A model generated the notes under the pieces. It did no database searches and was not told the origin of the DNA. It saw only the letters and a list, made by a program, of their open reading frames with translations. The position numbers were made by a program, and so were the translations under genes. 64,000 nucleotides of DNA from an uncultured Eubacteriales bacterium (lineage in GTDB: Bacteria > Bacillota > Clostridia > Oscillospirales > Acutalibacteraceae), in contig CAKSOL010000015.1 of the NCBI GenBank assembly GCA_934477125.1, positions 7,639 to 71,638 of the forward strand, read 5' to 3'. How positions within the stretch are numbered: position 1 is the first letter of the stretch; each line of letters starts with the position of its first letter. Below, one piece after another: positions 60,201-64,000 of the stretch.

Positions 60201-62460
60201 AAAGATTGTACTCACAGATGACGACTTTGTGTGGTATAGGTGTATGCAATGTGGCAAATTGTCTCCGTTTAAAATCGGCTATTGGTGTGGCGCTTGCTTT
60301 AATTCAAATACGCTCACCGAGATTTCATCGGACGATCTTTCCAGATTCGATTTTTGGCGTATACCCGTTCTTAACGCTCTTAAAAAGATCAATGCTATTC
60401 AGACCATTGATACAGAAGAACATACCGCTCAGCTCTCGCACAAAGAAACTAGGAGCGACACCTGGAGCAGAACCGAAAAATATGAAATGCGTTTCCAAGA
60501 CATAAATGCTGGGGAACATGGAGAAGAATCAATTGATGTACTGAGTTGCACCACCACTATGGAAGTTGGTATTGATATAGGCTCATTGGCTGCTGTGGGG
60601 CTTCGCAATATTCCGCCAATGCGAGAGAATTATCAGCAAAGGGCAGGACGTGCAGGTCGAAAGAATGCTGGAATATCAACGATTGTTACCTATGCGTCTG
60701 GCGGTGTGCATGATGGTCATTATTTTGCCCATCCAGACGATATGATTTCCGGTGCGCCTAGAAAGCCATGGATTGATAGAGACAATCCCAAAATTCGTCA
60801 GCGCCATGTTAATATGATGGTCTTAAATGCCTTTATGGGACAGACTGACATGAAGCAAAGGTATGATAGCATCATTGACATAGGGATAGTGACATTTTGT
60901 GAAACTTATGGCGCATGCTTTATAGAGTTTGCAAAAGGATTATCGCTTCCAACATCTGAAACGATTCGATTATTTGAGAAAATAAAAGCCAAAGTTCTTG
61001 CTGATGGGAAGCGAAATGAGTACATTTCTGGAGATACTGAAACTTCCGCATTTGATGTATTTTACAGCGAGGGCTTTATTCCGTCGTATTCATTTCCCAA
61101 GAACGTAGTTCGTTTCTTTGTTGAAAAAGAATCCGAGAGAGGGAAAAATGCCCCACGTGACGTTGACTATTCTCCCGAACGTGATATCGCAGTTGCACTA
61201 AGCGAATATGCGCCCGGTATATTTGTTACAATTGATAAAAAAATCTATCGAAGTGGGGGAATATACGCAAATCCTCGTCCGAAGGGATACGAAGCGAATC
61301 AAGCAGAATACTATTTTAACAGTAAGGATTACTATTCCAGCATTTATGTCTGCACTGAATGCAACTGGTTTGGAAAAAAATCTGAGGACGTAGACGAAGG
61401 AGGATTATGTCCTTATTGTGGTGCAACCGTTGAACGTAGAAAAATGCTAAAGCCATGGGGATTTGCTCCTGTAAAAGGTGATCCGGTCCGCCATGAAGAT
61501 GAGGATGAAGAGTTCACTTACACAGAGGCACCCTACTATTCGTATGTACCGGATAGCTCTGACCAGTTTACCCCATATAAAACCAGTAATATTCGATTCA
61601 TTGAACTTTCAGATAAGAATGTACTTACGGTTAATATGGGAAAGAAAAAGAATGGGTTTAATATTTGCAAAAAATGCGGTGGTGCAGAAGTTGCAAGCGA
61701 GAATGATACCGGCAACTACACATTTTCACAGCCGTATCATGATAACAGACCATTATGCAGACATGACGGAACTGTAGAAACAAATATCCTGCTTGGGTAT
61801 GAGTTCCTGACAGACATGTTTATGTTGGCCATTGCTTATGACTCAAATAAACTTGTTAGTATGAGGACATCTGAAGAACGAGCCATCCTTCGCTCTGCCG
61901 TAACCACTTTACATGAAGCAATAAAGAAAGCCGCTTCTCTCGAATTGGGAATAGATTATAACGAAATCAATGGCGGGTGGCGACCTAAAATAAACTCTGA
62001 CGGTCATTCGCATATTGAAATGTTTTTCTATGACAACCTAACCAGCGGCGCCGGATACTCATCAATGATTGGCTCTATCCTCGACAAGGTGCTCGATAGA
62101 GCTAGGCATATATTAAGCGATTGCGATTGTTCAAGGACATGCAAAAACTGCCTTGATAACTTCTATAATCAGCGGAATCATTCCCTATTTGACCGCCATT
62201 TGGGGCTTCAGCTTTTGAATTATGCTGAACACAATGAGTATCCAAATAAATATTCAGAATCTGAACAAGAAGCATATTTGGCACCATTAATCAAATTGAT
62301 TGAAGAAGATGATTCTGTTGAGAAAACTACCCTTCCAATATTTGAAGTCGTACCTGCATTAATGAAAAAGGCAGTAAATGCCTCAAATCATATGTATTTC
62401 AATCCATATGATTTGTCAGATTGGTTACCCAATTCGTTTATGACTTTCAAAAATAGTTAA
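57250..62460 (+). CDS. Large DEAD/DEAH helicase with DUF1998-type C-terminus (DruE/DrmA-like)
   Basis: A 1736-residue superfamily 2 helicase. Walker A STGTGSGKTE at about 117-126, motif Ia YPMNALVSDQ, DEAH box LDEAHMYRG at about 335, motif III TTASMP, FSDSRQNAAKL at about 730, TTTMEVGIDIG and QRAGRAGRK at about 1130. Zinc-type Cys clusters are scattered through the second half (near 545-580, 680, 1000-1015, 1370-1390, 1475), and the C-terminal MrfA/DUF1998 four-Cys motif CDCSRTCKNCLDNF lies near 1625. Length and layout resemble DruE of Druantia and, less closely, DrmA of DISARM. It is likely the motor of a DNA-directed defence system. Confidence 0.88.
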   Translation: MEGNGVQQYYEAIRNRLSNYIKSDYLANSETLLTYVDDILGEECSAGTNISREPYIETSASYKKAKNGIVESQYIPDHIKQFLKKLIDNKLGVFADPFEHQVFALEQYLSGKDLFVSTGTGSGKTECFIWPILSKLIDEAIARPESFKKPGVRTLIIYPMNALVSDQLGRFRKILGSETYKNFFIEASHATRIPHFGMYTGRTPYAGDTKLSSSRELANTFRDSYLVSPDADAEEQRRQELNIAGLKSINKFPARNGEDGLRVFVENLEKNIHNPSPFDPEFITRFEMQNCPPDILITNYSMLEYMLMRQREANIWESTKSWLQESPDNKLLIVLDEAHMYRGSAGGEIALLLERLFSRLEIGLDKVQFILTTASMPLDDMKSIDEFFTGLTGKEKDQYALLTGSKEKTDDQIVVLTNIDALVLVGSDQTQNEDEELKKIVRFAKLVFNFDFPETATVIQAQEWLYDNLPEYEAFVKLNLLCRDGAKSYNDIRKGLFGDDTKGADALDALLSVVSLAEKDGNILFPVRLHMFLRGLQGLYACSNPLCPHANYSQSEKLPLGKVISISKEKCDCGGRIYELVNHVKCGALYLKVFVQPSNSQGLPYWYVFQNRGLNGDSNSLKEMLLFVTPKGYQKGSKDKIGSLDPYTGKLYLNRKDDPKLLTVVYTDAPDKNQSFTMTTCPKCKKPMHLKKPSDFSTKGNIPFYNLTKAQFEMQPPKTSSLINQGKKVLLFSDSRQNAAKLARDLSKSSDADAFRQAVMLASLLLRADGNEHSLLELYPAFMDVCLQNSLSFFSGSSKVKFAEHMRTFSAKKKRAERRGRGINYADVAHEYSILPDEYYEQLLTFFTESPRSFKDIGLGYLAPIDSLVDILLEELEYDDNIVIDRDVMYQLLVLLFWDVMDDCAALGETIPDDIRRDLPGRSKANEFGLGYDFDKEFDKRFVARAKEVLQLTDKQMSVLTIKIRDVFFASSEKNRYYIKLSAVKIVLTDDDFVWYRCMQCGKLSPFKIGYWCGACFNSNTLTEISSDDLSRFDFWRIPVLNALKKINAIQTIDTEEHTAQLSHKETRSDTWSRTEKYEMRFQDINAGEHGEESIDVLSCTTTMEVGIDIGSLAAVGLRNIPPMRENYQQRAGRAGRKNAGISTIVTYASGGVHDGHYFAHPDDMISGAPRKPWIDRDNPKIRQRHVNMMVLNAFMGQTDMKQRYDSIIDIGIVTFCETYGACFIEFAKGLSLPTSETIRLFEKIKAKVLADGKRNEYISGDTETSAFDVFYSEGFIPSYSFPKNVVRFFVEKESERGKNAPRDVDYSPERDIAVALSEYAPGIFVTIDKKIYRSGGIYANPRPKGYEANQAEYYFNSKDYYSSIYVCTECNWFGKKSEDVDEGGLCPYCGATVERRKMLKPWGFAPVKGDPVRHEDEDEEFTYTEAPYYSYVPDSSDQFTPYKTSNIRFIELSDKNVLTVNMGKKKNGFNICKKCGGAEVASENDTGNYTFSQPYHDNRPLCRHDGTVETNILLGYEFLTDMFMLAIAYDSNKLVSMRTSEERAILRSAVTTLHEAIKKAASLELGIDYNEINGGWRPKINSDGHSHIEMFFYDNLTSGAGYSSMIGSILDKVLDRARHILSDCDCSRTCKNCLDNFYNQRNHSLFDRHLGLQLLNYAEHNEYPNKYSESEQEAYLAPLIKLIEEDDSVEKTTLPIFEVVPALMKKAVNASNHMYFNPYDLSDWLPNSFMTFKNS

Positions 62461-62512
62461 CTGCTTTTCACCGCTCGCATACCGAGAGGATGAATAATCG
62501 GAGGTATTTAGT

Positions 62513-63415
62513 ATGCCCAAAGCGAAAAAAGAAAATATAAAATTGAAGAATTATTCTCCTCTACGGTATCCGGGAGGTAAGGGAAAACTTTACCCTTTTG
62601 TTGCTGCTGTGATAGGCAATATGGAAATCAAAAATCCTACCTATATTGAGCCTTTTGCCGGAGGTGCGGGAATAGCCCTTTCATTGCTTTTTAATGGTAT
62701 CGTTGAAGAAATAGTGATTAATGATTATGACAAGGCAATCTATTCTATGTGGAAAGCAATCCTTACGCAGACGAACGCATTTATCGAACTAATTAGGAAT
62801 ACACCAGTGACGGTTGATGAGTGGTATCGTCAAAAAGAAGTATATTCCTCTCGCGGCAATAAATACTCTTTGGAACTGGGATTTGCGACATTTTATTTGA
62901 ATCGAACAAATAGATCTGGAATTTTAAATGCTGGACCTATCGGAGGGTATCAACAAACGGGCAATTATTTGATAGATGCACGTTTTAATAAAGAAGATCT
63001 TATTAAGCGTATTCAGAAAATAGCAAAATATAAGGGAAAAATCCATCTTTATAATCATGATATTCGCTCATTTATCAAATCATATGTCCCTAAATATTCA
63101 AATCGAGCATTTATTTATTTTGATCCTCCTTACTACAAAAAGGGAAAGTACTTATATAAAAACTTTTTTGATGAAAAAGATCATCAAGATATTCATGACT
63201 TGGTTGTTGGACTAAAGTGCCCTTGGATGGTTACATATGATAATGCACCCGAAATACACAAAATATATAATGGGTTGCAAGCGTGGCAATTTGATATGGT
63301 ATATGGCGTTGCAAATAGCGGGCTGAATTCTGAAATACTTTTTATCAGTGATGTTTCATTGCTACCGGAGAAACCAAATGACAAAAAACTAAAAATAAAT
63401 TTACGGCAATTGTAG
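62513..63415 (+). CDS. D12-class N6-adenine DNA methyltransferase
   Basis: A 300-residue Dam/D12-type methylase. LRYPGGKGKL and YIEPFAGGAGIALSLL form the SAM-binding motif, INDYDKAIYSMW follows, and the catalytic motif IV is DPPYYKKG. GGAGGT precedes the ATG, 52 bp after the helicase gene, so it may be the last gene of the defence operon. It could mark self DNA, as modification enzymes do in DISARM, BREX and Druantia II. The recognised sequence is unknown. No partner restriction endonuclease is visible. Confidence 0.88.
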   Translation: MPKAKKENIKLKNYSPLRYPGGKGKLYPFVAAVIGNMEIKNPTYIEPFAGGAGIALSLLFNGIVEEIVINDYDKAIYSMWKAILTQTNAFIELIRNTPVTVDEWYRQKEVYSSRGNKYSLELGFATFYLNRTNRSGILNAGPIGGYQQTGNYLIDARFNKEDLIKRIQKIAKYKGKIHLYNHDIRSFIKSYVPKYSNRAFIYFDPPYYKKGKYLYKNFFDEKDHQDIHDLVVGLKCPWMVTYDNAPEIHKIYNGLQAWQFDMVYGVANSGLNSEILFISDVSLLPEKPNDKKLKINLRQL

Positions 63416-63443
63416 TATGAGTACCTTTGTCTAAATTTACAGT

Positions 63444-63521
63444 CATCCGGACTACAAATCAAAGATCACTTCTGCGAATGTTATGGACAATGTTCTTGCG
63501 CTTCCGGACACCAAAAGCTAG
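63444..63521 (+). other. Possible coding remnant
   Basis: After the methylase one frame reads HPDYKSKITSANVMDNVLAL before a stop, with no start or ribosome site. It may be the worn end of another gene. The family is not recognised. Confidence 0.2.
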
Positions 63522-63552
63522 GGATGGGATGGTAAACTTAGTTCTTGAAAAA

Positions 63553-63578
63553 ATCAAGGCCCCCAGAAAAGCCTTGAT
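63553..63578 (-). terminator. Minus-strand hairpin terminator
   Basis: ATCAAGGC/GCCTTGAT, 8 bp perfect, loop of ten, followed by six T on the minus strand. Confidence 0.55.
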
Positions 63579-63679
63579 ATTATAAGGCTTTTCGGACAGT
63601 ACTACTTCTATCAAACGTGCAAAAATCAGCCGAAAAAGAGCTAGATTTTTCGCAAGAGCAATGTCTTGCCAACAAAAAG

Positions 63680-63718
63680 AAAAAGTCCAGCAAACCCTTG
63701 AGTTTACTGGACTTTTTT
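63680..63718. terminator. Terminator just downstream of the tRNA-Ser fragment
   Basis: AGTCCAG/CTGGACT with an inner AAAC/GTTT pair, and T-runs on both strands. It is placed as the natural terminator of a minus-strand tRNA-Ser transcript. Confidence 0.7.
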
Positions 63719-63775
63719 GGCGGAGACGGAGGGATTCGAACCCTCGTCCCTCAAGGGGCATCATGATTTCGAGTC
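63718..63775 (-). other. 3' half of tRNA-Ser(CGA): likely integrase attachment scar
   Basis: On the minus strand the sequence begins in the anticodon loop (GACTCGAAA, anticodon CGA), continues with the 3' anticodon stem TCATG, a variable arm, T-arm GAGGGTTCGAATCCCTC, the acceptor 3' strand CGTCTCC, G and CCA. The 5' half (D-arm, GGAGACG acceptor strand) is missing to the right. Tyrosine integrases commonly use exactly this part of tRNA genes, leaving such a fragment at one end of the element. Confidence 0.72.
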
Positions 63776-63853
63776 TTTTATGCAACTGTGACGGGGGTGT
63801 CCGTTTTGGGGCCGTTTCTGTAAGCCCCGTACCCGCCGAGAGCCGCTTGAAAT

Positions 63854-63925
63854 CAGGCTTTTTTCGCTCGGAAAGCCTTGCGGGACAGGCTTTTTTGAAA
63901 GTGGGTTCAAATCGGCATTTTTTCC
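63854..63925 (+). repeat. Short direct repeats next to the attachment scar
   Basis: CAGGCTTTTTT occurs at 63854-63864 and again at 63886-63896, 32 bp apart, with a related CGGCATTTTTTCC at 63913-63925. They could be integrase arm-type sites. The rest of 63776-64000 shows no gene. Confidence 0.4.
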
Positions 63926-64000
63926 GATTTTGGAGAGAAATGCGGGAAGATAGGAGAGAAAAATCGGGAGACGGCCATACACCGCAGAATAGAGCTTCCA

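Noticed and set aside
63718..63810. Complete tRNA-Ser gene
   Set aside because: The 5' acceptor strand, D-arm and 5' anticodon stem are not present to the right; only the 3' half fits.
63459..63982. Minus-strand ORFs of 108 and 73 codons near the window end
   Set aside because: They run through the tRNA fragment and terminators, lack ribosome sites and show no family features.
48113..64000. CRISPR array or insertion sequence in the island
   Set aside because: No regularly spaced repeats with unique spacers, no cas-like genes and no transposase frames were found.

Overview
The window looks like a chromosome segment of a spore-forming, anaerobic, low-to-mid GC Firmicute of class Clostridia, most likely in or near the Ruminococcaceae/Oscillospiraceae. 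Supporting genes are a 28-codon spoVM, remA, the prpC-prkC-rsgA series, a Rex-controlled adhE, two [FeFe]-hydrogenase-type proteins, a GlpP-type antiterminator, and many TTG/GTG starts with strong Shine-Dalgarno sites. The genus assignment is inference.

Layout. 1-1.25 kb: the end of an ATC-hydrolase-family gene, a structured repeat element and two tRNA genes. 1.4-7 kb: a glycerol-phosphate operon (glpP with a leader terminator, G1P dehydrogenase, HAD phosphatase, an in-frame MgtC::GlpA chimera, FAD oxidoreductase, DUF1667). 7-10 kb: a large glycoside-hydrolase-like gene. 10-22.4 kb: a housekeeping run (yicC, remA, gmk, rpoZ, priA, def, fmt, rsmB, rlmN, prpC, prkC, rsgA, a 49-codon ORF, spoVM). 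22.4-25.7 kb: two acyltransferase-like genes, then rpsB-tsf. 25.7-27.2 kb: a small accessory patch with a NUDIX gene, a broken methyltransferase, a direct repeat and an orphan gene. 27.3-29.9 kb: an ECF sigma factor with a membrane-anchored beta-propeller protein. 30-36.8 kb (minus strand): alaS, HIT, a phosphoribosyltransferase, then rpmG-secE-nusG-rplK-rplA with an oversized SecE. 36.9-48.1 kb: DUF2975, a pyridoxal/pyridoxamine kinase, a LysR regulator, rex-adhE, and an hfs-like hydrogenase/phosphatase cluster.

48.1-63.4 kb is an accessory defence island. It holds a two-HTH protein, an HNH nuclease with a tiny acidic partner, an OLD-like AAA ATPase broken or recoded at an A AAA AAG heptamer, and a Fic protein lacking the catalytic His. 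The Fic and ATPase genes share TTGTTCCCCAA-type inverted-repeat operators. It ends with a tightly coupled, AT-rich operon: XRE regulator, CoiA-like zinc protein, coiled-coil protein with a degenerate AAA-like fold, an unknown 331-aa protein, a 1736-aa DUF1998-type helicase and a D12 adenine methylase. This operon resembles Druantia/DISARM in its helicase but has accessory genes I do not recognise. It is the best candidate for an undescribed system. Right of it lies the 3' half of a tRNA-Ser(CGA), cut at the anticodon arm, which is a typical integrase attachment scar; short direct repeats follow it to the window end.
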